Positions 1-8,670 of a stretch of 64,000 nucleotides of DNA are shown here, piece after piece; position 1 is the stretch's first letter; every line of letters starts with the position of its first letter. The DNA is from Bacteroidota bacterium (GTDB lineage: Bacteria; Bacteroidota; Bacteroidia; Cytophagales; Cyclobacteriaceae). The position numbers were made by a program, and so were the translations under genes. The stretch spans positions 564,361-628,360 of the forward strand of contig JAFDYV010000003.1 in NCBI GenBank assembly GCA_018267275.1, in the 5' to 3' direction. A model generated the notes under the pieces. It did not search any database, was not told where the DNA came from, and saw nothing but the letters and a program-made list of their open reading frames with translations.

Positions 1-315
1 GCCCGAAGTAGTGCCTGACGTTTTTGCAAAGTATGCAGGTTTGCCTGGCCATAAAATATTTTCTTCGCCATGTAGCACACGCTCGATATATGGCTTCAAC
101 ACCTCGTAGTCGCGAATGGGAACTTGCTTTTTGAATTCATCGTATGTTTTGATGTCTGCAAAACCATGATCACGGCCAAACTGGGTTGACTTTGCCCCCG
201 CAACAAGCGACTGGAAGACGTGTTGCTGGTAACGTACGGCATTCAGAGACCATTCCTTTGTCTGGCGATCAATGTATGCAGCAAATGGCTTGGCTAATAG
301 TGAGCGGATTCCCAT
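1..315 (-). CDS. GH3-family acyl-adenylate-forming protein, N-terminal part
   Basis: The first 105 residues of a protein that runs off the left edge. The ATG is at 315-313 and the visible protein begins MGIRSLLAKPFAAY. It ends at the edge in a Thr-Ser-Gly-Thr-Thr-Ser-Gly stretch, which is the phosphate-binding motif of the ANL adenylating superfamily at the place expected for bacterial GH3 proteins. The preceding FGRDHGF and VPIRDYE segments also fit that family. GH3 enzymes adenylate a carboxylic acid and transfer it to an amino acid or another acceptor; the substrate of bacterial members is generally unknown. A TATATTTG box lies only 7 bp upstream of the ATG, so the mRNA may be nearly leaderless. 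Confidence 0.8.
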   Translation of the reverse strand, partial: MGIRSLLAKPFAAYIDRQTKEWSLNAVRYQQHVFQSLVAGAKSTQFGRDHGFADIKTYDEFKKQVPIRDYEVLKPYIERVLHGEENILWPGKPAYFAKTSGTTSG

Positions 316-321
316 AGAATG

Positions 322-329
322 CAAATATA
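322..329 (-). promoter_or_regulatory. Bacteroidota -7 element of the GH3 gene
   Basis: Minus-strand TATATTTG matches the TAnnTTTG consensus exactly. It lies 7 bp before the ATG at 315. No convincing -33 TTG is seen at 17-20 bp spacing. Confidence 0.4.
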
Positions 330-386
330 GCGGTCAGAATACAATGAAGCCTTTTTCTGCCAACATCCCAACAACTTGTCAGGTCG

Positions 387-418
387 TTTTTGCGTTTGGT
401 AGGTCGGCACTAATTTTG
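387..418 (+). promoter_or_regulatory. Promoter of the HtrA-type protease gene
   Basis: TTTTTG (387-392), an 18-bp spacer and TAATTTTG (411-418) match the Bacteroidota -33/-7 pattern. The predicted transcript would start near 424, about 25 nt before the ATG at 450. Confidence 0.5.
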
Positions 419-449
419 TGCCTGGAAAAATTCCAATCATTAACATTAT

Positions 450-1874
450 ATGAACTCATTCAAAACGCTCGTTATCGGATTTTTGGCAGGCATTGCAGGC
501 GCGTATGCCTTTTTTGCATATCAAACAGAAAAACAAAAGCGCGAAGAGACCAAAACCCAACAACAAGTAAACGATTATCAACCGTCAACCATTTACCGGC
601 CGAATATTGTTGAACCAGCGGTAGTCCCAACGGAAACCACTGACTTTAGCTACGCGGCCACCAAAGCTACTCCTAGCGTAGTATTTATAAACAGCATCTC
701 GCAAAGTGGCAGCTACTCATATTGGGACTTCTTGTTTGGCGGTGGTGGATCACAAACCCAAGTCAGTAGTGGCTCAGGCGTAATCTTCGCTGCTGATGGC
801 TACATTGTAACCAATAACCACGTAATTGAGTCTGCCGAAAAGATTGAAGTATTGTGGAACAAAAAATCATACGAAGCCGAACTGGTAGGTACCGACCCAT
901 CAACAGATTTGGCAGTCTTGAAAATAAAGGAAACCGGATTGCCCGCGATTGCGCTCGGTAGCTCAAAGGCTCTCGCAGTGGGTGAATGGGTAGTGGCTGT
1001 AGGCAATCCCTTGTCGCTATCGTCTACGGTAACAGTCGGCATTGTCAGTGCCAAGGGCAGGCGTATCAATATTGTGGATGATAAGTTTCCGATAGAATCT
1101 TTTATCCAAACAGATGCAGCCATCAATCCCGGCAATAGCGGTGGGGCACTCGTGAACAAAAATGGTGAACTTATCGGCATTAACACTGCCATTGTTTCGC
1201 GAACAGGCTCTTACACGGGCTACGCGTTTGCAGTACCTATTGATATCGCCAAAAAAGTGGTGGAAGATTTGATTAAATATGGAGTGGCGCAAAAGGCAAT
1301 TTTCGGTGGCGAAATTGTTGAATACGATTATCAAAACGCACAAAAATTTGGCATGCCTACTAATGTGAAGGAATTTAAAGGCGTGCTGTTGGGGGAAGTA
1401 TCACGCGGAAGCGCTGCCGCCAAAGCTGATTTGAAAGAGGGAGATATCATTACTAAAATCAACGATGTTGAAGTTAACAGTAAGAGTACCTTTGAAGAAG
1501 AGTTAAGCTACCGTTATCCTGGCGATAAAATCAACATTTCATTCGTGCGCGAGGGTAAGACTACCACCGTTGCGGTTAACCTACTCAACAAAAATGGTGA
1601 TACTGGCATAATTAAAAGGCGCATCTTTAGCGATGCCAACTTGGGTGCCAACCTTGAGGCCGTGGACTATGGTGTAAAAGTTAACAAGATAAAAGGTGGC
1701 CTTTTCAAGCAGATTGGTTTGACCGAAAACTATACCATCGTGTTGATTAATCGCCAGCGCATCAAAGATCCGCAAGAGGTGATTGAATTCTTCAACAAGT
1801 ACAAGGGCAGGGTGCTGTTGCAAGGCCTCAACAGCTCTAAGCAAGAGGTGCCGTTGCAATTTTACTTGAGGTAG
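450..1874 (+). CDS. HtrA/DegQ-type serine protease with two PDZ domains
   Basis: 474 aa. An N-terminal membrane segment (about residues 6-24) is followed by a polar linker and a trypsin-like domain (about 65-270). The catalytic triad is readable: His124 in TNNHVIES, Asp153 in STDLAVLK and Ser230 in NPGNSGG. A first PDZ domain (about 280-370) contains the GVLLGEVSRGSAAAKADLKEGD core, and a more divergent second one follows (about 390-465). The family degrades or refolds damaged envelope proteins in the periplasm; here the protein is probably tethered to the inner membrane. A good Bacteroidota promoter lies upstream. The stop codon directly abuts the stop of the convergent Crp/Fnr gene. The exact class (DegP, DegQ or DegS-like) is not certain. 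Confidence 0.92.
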   Translation: MNSFKTLVIGFLAGIAGAYAFFAYQTEKQKREETKTQQQVNDYQPSTIYRPNIVEPAVVPTETTDFSYAATKATPSVVFINSISQSGSYSYWDFLFGGGGSQTQVSSGSGVIFAADGYIVTNNHVIESAEKIEVLWNKKSYEAELVGTDPSTDLAVLKIKETGLPAIALGSSKALAVGEWVVAVGNPLSLSSTVTVGIVSAKGRRINIVDDKFPIESFIQTDAAINPGNSGGALVNKNGELIGINTAIVSRTGSYTGYAFAVPIDIAKKVVEDLIKYGVAQKAIFGGEIVEYDYQNAQKFGMPTNVKEFKGVLLGEVSRGSAAAKADLKEGDIITKINDVEVNSKSTFEEELSYRYPGDKINISFVREGKTTTVAVNLLNKNGDTGIIKRRIFSDANLGANLEAVDYGVKVNKIKGGLFKQIGLTENYTIVLINRQRIKDPQEVIEFFNKYKGRVLLQGLNSSKQEVPLQFYLR

Positions 1875-2552
1875 CTACCGAAGCGCTTCTAAGTCCCTCA
1901 CCAAAATTCTTTTTCGGTCGAAATTGATGAGGTTTTTCTCTTTCAAATCGTTAAGGATAGTGGTAACCGTCTGTCGCGAGGTACCCGTAAGCGCGGCAAT
2001 ATCCTGATGCGTGAGTTTTGTGGGTATCAGTGTTTCAAATCCAACTTTTTTGCCCTTCCAAGCTGCGGTGTCCTTGATGAACTCCACCACACGTGTGCGG
2101 GCGTCTTTAAAAACAAGTAACTCCAGCTTTCTCTCAAGTTTCATCAGGCGCAAGCCCACAAACTTAAGCATCTTAAAACTAAGTTCATGATTATCTTTCA
2201 TCAACGCTTTCATTTCATCCAAACTCAGCGGACAAATGACGCAAGCTTCCATGGCGCGTGCAAAGTCTCTGCGCTTTTCTTCACCAGCAAGCGCGAGTTC
2301 TCCAAAAATCTCTCCCGTTGTGAGGATGGCCGTTACTACTTCTTTACCGTCATCCAGATAGTACCCAAGTTTTACACGCCCGCTTACGATCATATAAATG
2401 TGGGTGGCGGGCTGGTCAGGGAAGTAAATAAACTGGTCGCGCTGGTAATGATTAAACGTATGCTTATCAGCCATCGACTTCACTTTGTGAGGACACAAAA
2501 TGTTGTAGAGGTTTACACTTTCAAAATACCAAAGTGCTGCGGTGTTCGCCAT
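1875..2552 (-). CDS. Crp/Fnr-family transcriptional regulator
   Basis: 225 aa. A cyclic-nucleotide-binding-like beta-roll (about residues 35-145, with GEIFGELAL at the position of the ligand pocket) is followed by a long dimerisation helix and a C-terminal helix-turn-helix (about 165-220) with the recognition segment LTGTSRQTVTTILNDL. The N-terminus lacks the cysteine cluster of oxygen-sensing Fnr, so an FeS sensor is unlikely; the ligand is unknown. A TAATTTTG -7 box sits on the minus strand at 2579-2586, leaving a leader of about 20 nt. An alternative start is Met27 (SMADKH), closer to the usual family length. The gene is divergent from the MOSC gene. Confidence 0.9.
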   Translation of the reverse strand: MANTAALWYFESVNLYNILCPHKVKSMADKHTFNHYQRDQFIYFPDQPATHIYMIVSGRVKLGYYLDDGKEVVTAILTTGEIFGELALAGEEKRRDFARAMEACVICPLSLDEMKALMKDNHELSFKMLKFVGLRLMKLERKLELLVFKDARTRVVEFIKDTAAWKGKKVGFETLIPTKLTHQDIAALTGTSRQTVTTILNDLKEKNLINFDRKRILVRDLEALR

Positions 2553-2578
2553 TGTGCTGCTGTTTGACTAAGTTAGCG

Positions 2579-2586
2579 CAAAATTA
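2579..2586 (-). promoter_or_regulatory. -7 element of the Crp/Fnr gene
   Basis: Minus-strand TAATTTTG matches TAnnTTTG, about 27 bp before the start at 2552. No -33 TTG was found. It lies in the 45-bp divergent region shared with the MOSC gene. Confidence 0.35.
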
Positions 2587-2597
2587 ATTTTTCCGTT

Positions 2598-3395
2598 GTG
2601 AGTCCATTGAAGTTGACCGAAATCTGGATTTATCCCATTAAATCGATGGGCGGCATCCGTGTGCATGCTGCGAAGGTAATGGAAAAAGGGCTACAACACG
2701 ACAGGCGCTGGATGCTGGTTGATGATAATCATCAATTCATGACACAACGGGTTCACCATCAAATGGCCCTGTTTAATCTTACAATAGCACCCAACGGATT
2801 TAACATAAAACATAAAGCCGAATCTATTTTTTTACCTTTCAAAAATGAGCCGTTGCCAACACCAATACAATCGCAAGTATGGGATGATGAAGTGGTGGTT
2901 TATGAGGTAAGCCAGGACTTAAGCACTTGGTTTACCCAACAACTTGGAATGAATTGCAAACTGGTGGAGTTCCCGGAGAACCACCCACGACCAATAGACG
3001 AGAGATTTCGTGTGGGCAACAACCATGTAAGCTTGGCCGATGGTTATCCTTTTTTAATTATTGGTCAAAGTTCACTGGATGATTTGAACGGCCGTTTGGA
3101 GCAGCACCTTCCCATGAACCGCTTTCGCCCTAACTTGGTATTTACAGGCGGGCAACCTTACGAAGAAGACCAGTGGAAAAATTTCTCCATTGGGAATAAA
3201 CGCTTTGTGGGCGTAAAACCCTGCGCGCGCTGCGTGCTCACCACCATCGATCAGCAAACGGGCATGGCGGGCAAAGAGCCGTTGGCAACTTTGGCAACCT
3301 ATCGGAAAAAAGAGAACAAAATATATTTCGGCCAAAATGTAATTGCTATAGACCATGAAGAGATTTTTGAAGGAGATGAGATTGTTGTTGAATAG
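2598..3395 (+). CDS. MOSC domain-containing protein
   Basis: 265 aa, starting at a GTG. The N-terminal MOSC_N beta-barrel domain (residues about 3-120, beginning LTEIWIYPIKSMGG) precedes a MOSC domain (about 130-262). The conserved cysteine is in VKPCARCVLTTID. The family binds the molybdenum cofactor or transfers sulfur, as in the C-terminal domain of Moco sulfurase and the YcbX/mARC proteins. YcbX-like proteins also carry a ferredoxin domain, but this one ends after MOSC, so a partner electron donor would be needed for reductase activity. The stop codon is followed immediately by four TTACTGG repeats, and the 3' end overlaps possible starts of the SCO1 gene. Confidence 0.88.
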   Translation: MSPLKLTEIWIYPIKSMGGIRVHAAKVMEKGLQHDRRWMLVDDNHQFMTQRVHHQMALFNLTIAPNGFNIKHKAESIFLPFKNEPLPTPIQSQVWDDEVVVYEVSQDLSTWFTQQLGMNCKLVEFPENHPRPIDERFRVGNNHVSLADGYPFLIIGQSSLDDLNGRLEQHLPMNRFRPNLVFTGGQPYEEDQWKNFSIGNKRFVGVKPCARCVLTTIDQQTGMAGKEPLATLATYRKKENKIYFGQNVIAIDHEEIFEGDEIVVE

Positions 3396-4059
3396 TTACT
3401 GGTTACTGGTTACTGGTTACTGGTTGCTCGTTACCACAAACCTGAGACCCGCAACCAAATACTGCCTACTGCTTACTGCAAACTGCCTACTTCTTGTAGG
3501 TTGTGTCACCAAAGAAAAACCACTGCCTATTTTTGGTCAAAGAGATGTAATTGGCGCGGATACCGTCTACCACACCATCTCAAAATTCAGTTTTGTAGAT
3601 CAAGATAGTGCTACCATCACAAACGAAACATTTAGAGACAAAATCTACGTTGCTGATTTCTTTTTTACGAGTTGCCGCACCATTTGCCCGATTATGAAAA
3701 CGCAAATGCTAAGGGTATACCAAGCCACCAAAGAAATGCCTGATGTATTGATTCTCTCTCACACCATCGACCCAGAGTTTGACACGGTGGCCTTGCTTCG
3801 TGATTTTGCGCAGAGGCTTGATGTGGAAAGTAAACGCTGGCATTTTGTGACAGGCGTGAAAGACTCCATCTATAAGATTGCTCAAACCAGCTACTTTGCC
3901 ACCGCCATAGAAGACAAAACTGAACCGGATGGATTCATTCATAGTGGTGCATTTCTGCTCATCGACAAAAAAGGCCGCATTAGGGGCAAATATGATGGCA
4001 CTTTGGAGGAAGAAGTAAACCGATTGATTAGCGATATTAAGAAACTGAGGCGCGAGTGA
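3376..4059 (+). CDS. SCO1/SenC-family lipoprotein
   Basis: 227 aa from ATG 3376 (ATG 3355 is in frame and also possible; a TTG at 3382 has better spacing from AAGGAG). The protein has a thioredoxin fold with the copper-binding CxxxC (TSCRTICPIM) and the distal His in FIHSGAFL. Such proteins deliver copper to, or reduce, the CuA site of cytochrome c oxidase at the outer face of the inner membrane. A lipobox (LLLVGC) marks a lipoprotein. Oddly, the N-terminal hydrophobic stretches are encoded by tandem TTACTGG units and by an ACTGCCTACTGC-type repeat, so the signal peptide seems to have been made from repeat DNA. GTG of the cytochrome c gene overlaps its TGA. Confidence 0.85.
   Translation: MRLLLNSYWLLVTGYWLLVTTNLRPATKYCLLLTANCLLLVGCVTKEKPLPIFGQRDVIGADTVYHTISKFSFVDQDSATITNETFRDKIYVADFFFTSCRTICPIMKTQMLRVYQATKEMPDVLILSHTIDPEFDTVALLRDFAQRLDVESKRWHFVTGVKDSIYKIAQTSYFATAIEDKTEPDGFIHSGAFLLIDKKGRIRGKYDGTLEEEVNRLISDIKKLRRE
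3396..3423 (+). repeat. Four perfect TTACTGG tandem units inside the SCO1 reading frame
   Basis: Four exact 7-bp units, starting right after the MOSC stop codon; a degenerate fifth (TTGCTCG) follows. Seven-bp units translate with a 21-bp period, giving a repeated Tyr-Trp-Leu-Leu-Val-Thr-Gly. A second word repeat (TACTGC/CTACTGC type) lies at about 3460-3490. Confidence 0.9.
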
Positions 4060-4508
4060 CACCAATCTTGAATTTGAAATCTGCAATCTTAATTTTTTCG
4101 TGGCTTGTAGCATTCAGTGCTTGGCTCACCGCCTGCAGTCCATCAAAAACCAACGATACTAAGTTTCAACAATACTACGTGCAGGGAGAGCAACTTTATG
4201 TTAAACATTGTAGCAACTGTCACCAAAAAGATGGTGCCGGGTTAGGGCGTGTGTTTCCGCCACTCAATACCTCCGACTACATGGAAAAAAACTTGGAAGA
4301 CGTGCTGTGTCAGATGAAGTATGGTAAAAAGGGCCCAATCAATGTGAATGGCGTTGCCTACAATATGGAAATGAAGGGTATCATTTCGCTGACGGAACTA
4401 GAGATTGCCGAAATTGCCACGTATATCTACAATACGTGGAGCCACCAGAAAGGACTCATCGAAATACCCACAGTGGAAGGCGCTTTGAAAAAGTGTGGGC
4501 CAGAATAA
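4056..4508 (+). CDS. Cytochrome c-domain lipoprotein
   Basis: 150 aa. The GTG start overlaps the TGA of the SCO1 gene (GTGA), indicating translational coupling. The signal sequence ends in a lipobox (WLTAC), so the mature protein is lipid-anchored. One CxxCH haem-binding site is present (CSNCH, about residue 46), and YNMEMKG supplies a plausible methionine axial ligand. A mono-haem class I cytochrome c fold is expected. Being next to SCO1, it probably works in the respiratory chain or in delivering copper or electrons to a terminal oxidase, but no oxidase genes are in the window. Confidence 0.88.
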   Translation: MTPILNLKSAILIFSWLVAFSAWLTACSPSKTNDTKFQQYYVQGEQLYVKHCSNCHQKDGAGLGRVFPPLNTSDYMEKNLEDVLCQMKYGKKGPINVNGVAYNMEMKGIISLTELEIAEIATYIYNTWSHQKGLIEIPTVEGALKKCGPE

Positions 4509-4535
4509 ACTATCTTAGCAATCATTTAGCGGCTC

Positions 4536-6005
4536 ATGTCTATCAGCTTAGAAAATATCTTGTTGCTTGGTTCTTTGCTGCTGTTTATTAGTATTGTCGC
4601 GAGTAAAACATCGTTTCGCCTAGGCATACCCACCCTCCTTTTGTTTTTGGCCATCGGCATGCTGGCAGGTTCCGATGGTGTTGGCGGAATTCATTTTGAT
4701 GACCCAAAAAGCACTCAGTTTTTGGGGATAATAGCGATGACACTTATCCTGTTTTCGGGCGGTATGGATACCAAAACAGAAAGTATACGCCCAGTGTTAA
4801 AAAATGGTATCGCCTTGGCAACTATCGGAGTGTTGGTGACCGCGCTCAGCGTTGGTTGGTTTGCCAGTTGGTTGTTAAAAATACCTTTATTGACGGGGAT
4901 GCTTCTTGGAGCAATTGTTTCGTCCACCGATGCGGCAGCTGTTTTCTCCATCTTACGCACACGAAATATCGGACTCAAAGGCAACTTGCGTCCGTTGCTT
5001 GAATTCGAAAGTGGCAGCAATGACCCAATGGCCTATTTTCTAACGATCGTATTCATTGAGCTGGTTCAGGAGCCGAATACCTCAATGATTTTGTTGATTC
5101 CCAAATTCTTGAAAGGCATGTTGTTGGGGGCTGCTTGTGGTTTCGGCAGCGGCCGCTTAATGACCTTGACTTTAAATAGAATTCGGCTGGATGTGGAGGG
5201 GCTTTATCCCGTGTTAGTTTTATCCATGATTTTCTTTACGTTTTCCTTTACTGATAGCATGGGTGGTAATGGGTTCTTAGCGGTGTACTTGTCTGGCATT
5301 ATCCTTGGCAACGGGAACGTAGTTCATAAGAAAAGTTTGATTAAATTTTTTGATGGCTGGGCGTGGCTGATGCAAATAATTATGTTTTTAACGCTTGGGC
5401 TTTTGGTTTTCCCATCGCAAATTGTTCCAATCATGTGGGAAGGTCTTTTACTTTCCATTTTTTTGATTCTGGTCGCTCGCCCTCTTGCCGTCTTTATTTG
5501 CCTTTCGTTCTCCAAAGATCTAAACAATCGCAAAAAAATATTTGTTTCATGGGTAGGTCTTCGTGGAGCTGCCCCTATTGTGTTCGCAACGTTTCCACTG
5601 GTTGCTGGGATCGACTACGCGCATTCAATTTTCAATTTGGTCTTCTTTATTTCGGGGATCTCAGTGCTATTGCAAGGAAGTACGTTGAGTTTGATGGCAA
5701 AATGGCTTCATGTGTCAGTTCCCTCTCAGCTAAAAAGACAATTTCCAATCGATTTGGAACTGAAAGATAATTCGAAGCGAGCACTATTAGAGCTTGATAT
5801 CGTAAGAGAATCTCAAGCAATAGGTAAAAGGGTAGTTCAACTCGGCCTGCCAAAAAAATGTATCATTGTGCTCATCCATCGTGGCAACGAATATATAAGT
5901 CCTAACGGGGAAACCCTGATTGAGCAAAACGACCATTTACTCATCTTAGTAGATACCAAAGAAAACATGGGCGAAGTGGCTTCGCGTTTTGATCCTTACA
6001 AATAA
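4536..6005 (+). CDS. CPA1-type K+/H+ antiporter with TrkA-C domain
   Basis: 489 aa. About 12 membrane helices (residues about 5-390) of the Na+/H+ exchanger fold, including SSTDAAAVFSIL and the ESGSNDPMA motif that carries ion-translocating acidic residues. A cytoplasmic TrkA-C-like domain (about 405-485) follows; it ends in a segment (LIEQNDHLLILVDTKE) typical of K+-transport regulators. This layout matches NhaP2/CvrA-type potassium/proton antiporters. The next gene encodes a TrkA-domain K+ channel, so the pair probably handles K+ efflux and uptake together. Confidence 0.88.
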   Translation: MSISLENILLLGSLLLFISIVASKTSFRLGIPTLLLFLAIGMLAGSDGVGGIHFDDPKSTQFLGIIAMTLILFSGGMDTKTESIRPVLKNGIALATIGVLVTALSVGWFASWLLKIPLLTGMLLGAIVSSTDAAAVFSILRTRNIGLKGNLRPLLEFESGSNDPMAYFLTIVFIELVQEPNTSMILLIPKFLKGMLLGAACGFGSGRLMTLTLNRIRLDVEGLYPVLVLSMIFFTFSFTDSMGGNGFLAVYLSGIILGNGNVVHKKSLIKFFDGWAWLMQIIMFLTLGLLVFPSQIVPIMWEGLLLSIFLILVARPLAVFICLSFSKDLNNRKKIFVSWVGLRGAAPIVFATFPLVAGIDYAHSIFNLVFFISGISVLLQGSTLSLMAKWLHVSVPSQLKRQFPIDLELKDNSKRALLELDIVRESQAIGKRVVQLGLPKKCIIVLIHRGNEYISPNGETLIEQNDHLLILVDTKENMGEVASRFDPYK

Positions 6006-6047
6006 AAACCTGAACCAATTGAATTGATAAATACATAAATTGCTGGC

Positions 6048-7118
6048 ATGTCAGGGTTTCACATTAAAAGGTTTAATGTCAAAAAAGCGGTCATCACCAC
6101 CGTATTGTTATTGATTGGCTACGGTGCATTGCTTTTCACAATGCTGCAAATCGAAAGCCAATCACCCAATAGCGAGATGAAGAATATCAAAGACGCTATT
6201 TGGTACCTTGCTGAAACACTGACAACAGTAGGTTATGGCGACATCATTCCTGTTACTTCGTGGGGGCGAGTAATTGGACTAATCTTCCTGGCTTCCAGCT
6301 TGGGTGTTTATGGTTTTATCATCGGACAAATTGCAAGTTTTATGAGTACAATTCAAGAAAACAAAATGTTAGGCTTCAATGGCACCGACTTCAAAAACCA
6401 CGTGGTGATTATCGGGTGGAATGATTTCTGCCAATCTGTAATCAGTCATTTACTGGGGGCTAAAAAGCAAGTCGCTATCATTACCAAAGACCGCTCTAAC
6501 ATTGACATCATCCGCGAATACTACACGCAAGACCAAGTCTATGCCCTGTACTCGGACTATAATAATTTCGAACTCATCGAAAAATCGAATATTCGTCAAT
6601 CATCTATTGTGTTTGTGAACTTGAATGACGACACCGAAAAGTTGGTGTATGTTATCAACTTGCGAAAACATTTCGAAAACCTTCAGTATGTTGTCACATT
6701 GGACAACGGAAATTTGAAAAACACTTTTCAGAGCGCGGGAGTAACGTACACCATCTCGAAAAACGAGATTTCATCTAAGCTTTTAGCGAGCTATATCTAT
6801 GAGCCCGATGTGGCCGTATTCAGCGAAGAACTTATTGCATACGCGCACGAAGACCACGAATACGACATGAAGCAAGTGTTGGTGAAACCCGACAACCCGT
6901 ATGCAGGTATGTTTTATGATAAAGCCTTTTACGACCTGAAGAAAACCTGCAACGTGGTATTGATTGGTTTGGTAAAGATGGTGAATGGGCAACGGCAACT
7001 GATGAAGAACCCAGAGGGTTCGGTAAAAATTGAGCAAGGCGATTACCTGGTGATGATGATGGACGGCAAAGGTGAAAGCAAATTGCAGAAGTTCTTCCAC
7101 ATTGCCGAAGGACTATAA
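6048..7118 (+). CDS. Potassium channel with RCK (TrkA-N/TrkA-C) domains
   Basis: 356 aa. Two membrane helices (about 13-35 and 75-98) flank a pore loop with the K+ selectivity filter TVGYGD (about residues 61-66). A TrkA-N Rossmann domain follows (about 115-230; HVVIIGWNDF replaces the usual GxGxxG), then a TrkA-C domain (about 260-350). The family forms tetrameric K+ channels gated by a nucleotide, Ca2+ or another ligand. The glycine-poor nucleotide loop suggests ligand binding may differ from classical NAD-binding RCK domains. It lies 42 bp after the antiporter gene, probably in one operon. Confidence 0.9.
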   Translation: MSGFHIKRFNVKKAVITTVLLLIGYGALLFTMLQIESQSPNSEMKNIKDAIWYLAETLTTVGYGDIIPVTSWGRVIGLIFLASSLGVYGFIIGQIASFMSTIQENKMLGFNGTDFKNHVVIIGWNDFCQSVISHLLGAKKQVAIITKDRSNIDIIREYYTQDQVYALYSDYNNFELIEKSNIRQSSIVFVNLNDDTEKLVYVINLRKHFENLQYVVTLDNGNLKNTFQSAGVTYTISKNEISSKLLASYIYEPDVAVFSEELIAYAHEDHEYDMKQVLVKPDNPYAGMFYDKAFYDLKKTCNVVLIGLVKMVNGQRQLMKNPEGSVKIEQGDYLVMMMDGKGESKLQKFFHIAEGL

Positions 7119-7140
7119 CTACTACCGTAACGAAAATTAA

Positions 7141-7166
7141 AAAGGCGAGCATTTCTGCCCGCCTTT
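7141..7166. terminator. Hairpin terminator between convergent genes
   Basis: AAAGGCG and CGCCTTT form a 7-bp stem, with A/T tracts on both sides. It lies between the K+ channel gene and floA and probably works in both directions. Confidence 0.75.
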
Positions 7167-7184
7167 CATTTTTAAATATCCTTC

Positions 7185-8165
7185 TTATTTATTGGGATTA
7201 GTGGCACTCTTGCCCGAGCCTGAAATAGAGTTTCTCATTTCGGTATCTGCCTGCACATTTTGCATCTTGTAGTAATCCATCACGCCCAAGTTGCCACTCA
7301 AAAATGCTTGTGCAATAGATTTTGGAATTTCCGCTTCAGCCTCAATCACTTTTGCACGGGCTTCCTGCGCCTTGGCTTTCATTTCTTGTTCTACCGCCAC
7401 GGCCATCGCTCTGCGCTCCTCTGCTTTTGCCTCCGCCACGCGCAAGTCAGCGGCAGCTTGGTCGGTTTGCAGTTTTGCACCGATGTTCGCGCCAACATCA
7501 ACATCGGCAATGTCAATTGAAAGAATCTCAAAAGCTGTTCCGGCATCCAATCCGCGCGAAAGAACAAGCTTTGATATTTTATCGGGGTTCTCCAACACTT
7601 CTTTGTGCGATTTGGCCGAACCAATAGAAGTCACAATTCCCTCGCCCACACGAGCTAAAATTGTTTCTTCACCGGCACCACCCACCAACTGCGCAATGCT
7701 GGCGCGAACGGTTACACGCGCAATGGCAATCAACTGAATACCATCGGCAGCAACTGCAGCTACTTTAGGAGTGTTAATCACTTTGGGATTTACAGAAATC
7801 TGCACCGCTTCAAATACATCACGCCCGGCCAAGTCAATGGCCGTTGCTTGCTTGAAACTTAGATTGATATTTGCCTTGTCGGCTGAAATCAATGCACGTA
7901 TCACATTCGGCACGTTACCGCCTGCCAAGTAGTGCGTTTCCAACTCACGGGTGCTAATCTGTAGCCCCGCTTTTGTTGCCGTGATCGCAGAGTTGATGAT
8001 AACACTTGGCGGTACTTTTCTGATCCGCATCAATATCAAATCCAGAATTGTAACCTTCACGCCAGAAATACGGGCTGTAAACCACAACCCCACGGGCACG
8101 TAGTAGAAGAGTAACAGAACTCCAATGATGATGGCGAAGACCGAAGCTAAAAACAAGAAATCCAT
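7185..8165 (-). CDS. floA: Flotillin-like protein FloA
   Basis: 326 aa. A short N-terminal membrane hairpin (about residues 3-30) is followed by an SPFH-like region and an Ala/Glu-rich coiled coil (about 230-285, with repeated [14 protein letters not shown] segments). The length and motifs match the FloA (YqfA) family. Flotillins form membrane assemblies that affect lipid order and membrane-protein activity. The nfeD gene lies 12 bp upstream on the same strand, the usual flotillin partner, so the two very probably form one operon. Confidence 0.93.
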   Translation of the reverse strand: MDFLFLASVFAIIIGVLLLFYYVPVGLWFTARISGVKVTILDLILMRIRKVPPSVIINSAITATKAGLQISTRELETHYLAGGNVPNVIRALISADKANINLSFKQATAIDLAGRDVFEAVQISVNPKVINTPKVAAVAADGIQLIAIARVTVRASIAQLVGGAGEETILARVGEGIVTSIGSAKSHKEVLENPDKISKLVLSRGLDAGTAFEILSIDIADVDVGANIGAKLQTDQAAADLRVAEAKAEERRAMAVAVEQEMKAKAQEARAKVIEAEAEIPKSIAQAFLSGNLGVMDYYKMQNVQADTEMRNSISGSGKSATNPNK

Positions 8166-8177
8166 AAAAATTAAATT

Positions 8178-8642
8178 TTAAATAAGTTTTACAATGATCT
8201 GATTATTTGACACGCGTTGAATTCGAATCTTAGAAGTAGCGTCAACATATTCACCCTCGGTTCGCACTTCAATTATTTTTCCATTAATCTCTGCTTTGCC
8301 CACTGGGCGAAGTGACGAGACCGCTACTCCTTCCTCTCCTATCTTAAACTTTTCAATTTCGCCCTCGTTCACACGACTTTTGATGCTACCGTTAAGCGCA
8401 AACCGCTCCCATGTTTTGGTAGAGAGTGTAAAGTACACGATCAGGCCTGAACCAACTGCAGAGCCGCCCAGCACAATCCAACCCGCTTGGCTTCCATAAT
8501 CACGAAAGGTGAGCGCAACCCCCACTAACATCAACGCAAATCCCACAAACCCCACCACCGTGGTGCCTGGCACAAACAAAATCTCAATCACAATAAGCAC
8601 TAACCCTATCAAAATCAAAGTTGCAATCGTAACCCACTCCAT
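8178..8642 (-). CDS. NfeD-family membrane protein
   Basis: 154 aa. Two or three N-terminal membrane helices (about 5-70) and a C-terminal OB-fold domain (about 90-153, VGKAEINGKIIEVRTEGEYV). This is the short NfeD form without the ClpP-like protease domain. NfeD proteins usually pair with flotillin/SPFH proteins, which is the arrangement seen here. Role: structural partner of FloA; biochemical function not established. Confidence 0.9.
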   Translation of the reverse strand: MEWVTIATLILIGLVLIVIEILFVPGTTVVGFVGFALMLVGVALTFRDYGSQAGWIVLGGSAVGSGLIVYFTLSTKTWERFALNGSIKSRVNEGEIEKFKIGEEGVAVSSLRPVGKAEINGKIIEVRTEGEYVDATSKIRIQRVSNNQIIVKLI

Positions 8643-8670
8643 ACGCCAAAGGTAGTCAAATTAAACGCCA

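Noticed and set aside
272..613. 113-aa plus-strand open frame overlapping the HtrA start
   Set aside because: It lies partly antisense to the GH3 gene and partly in another frame of the HtrA gene, with no recognisable family.
7260..7737. Plus-strand open frames over floA
   Set aside because: Antisense shadows of the Ala/Glu-rich coiled coil of FloA; no independent start signals.
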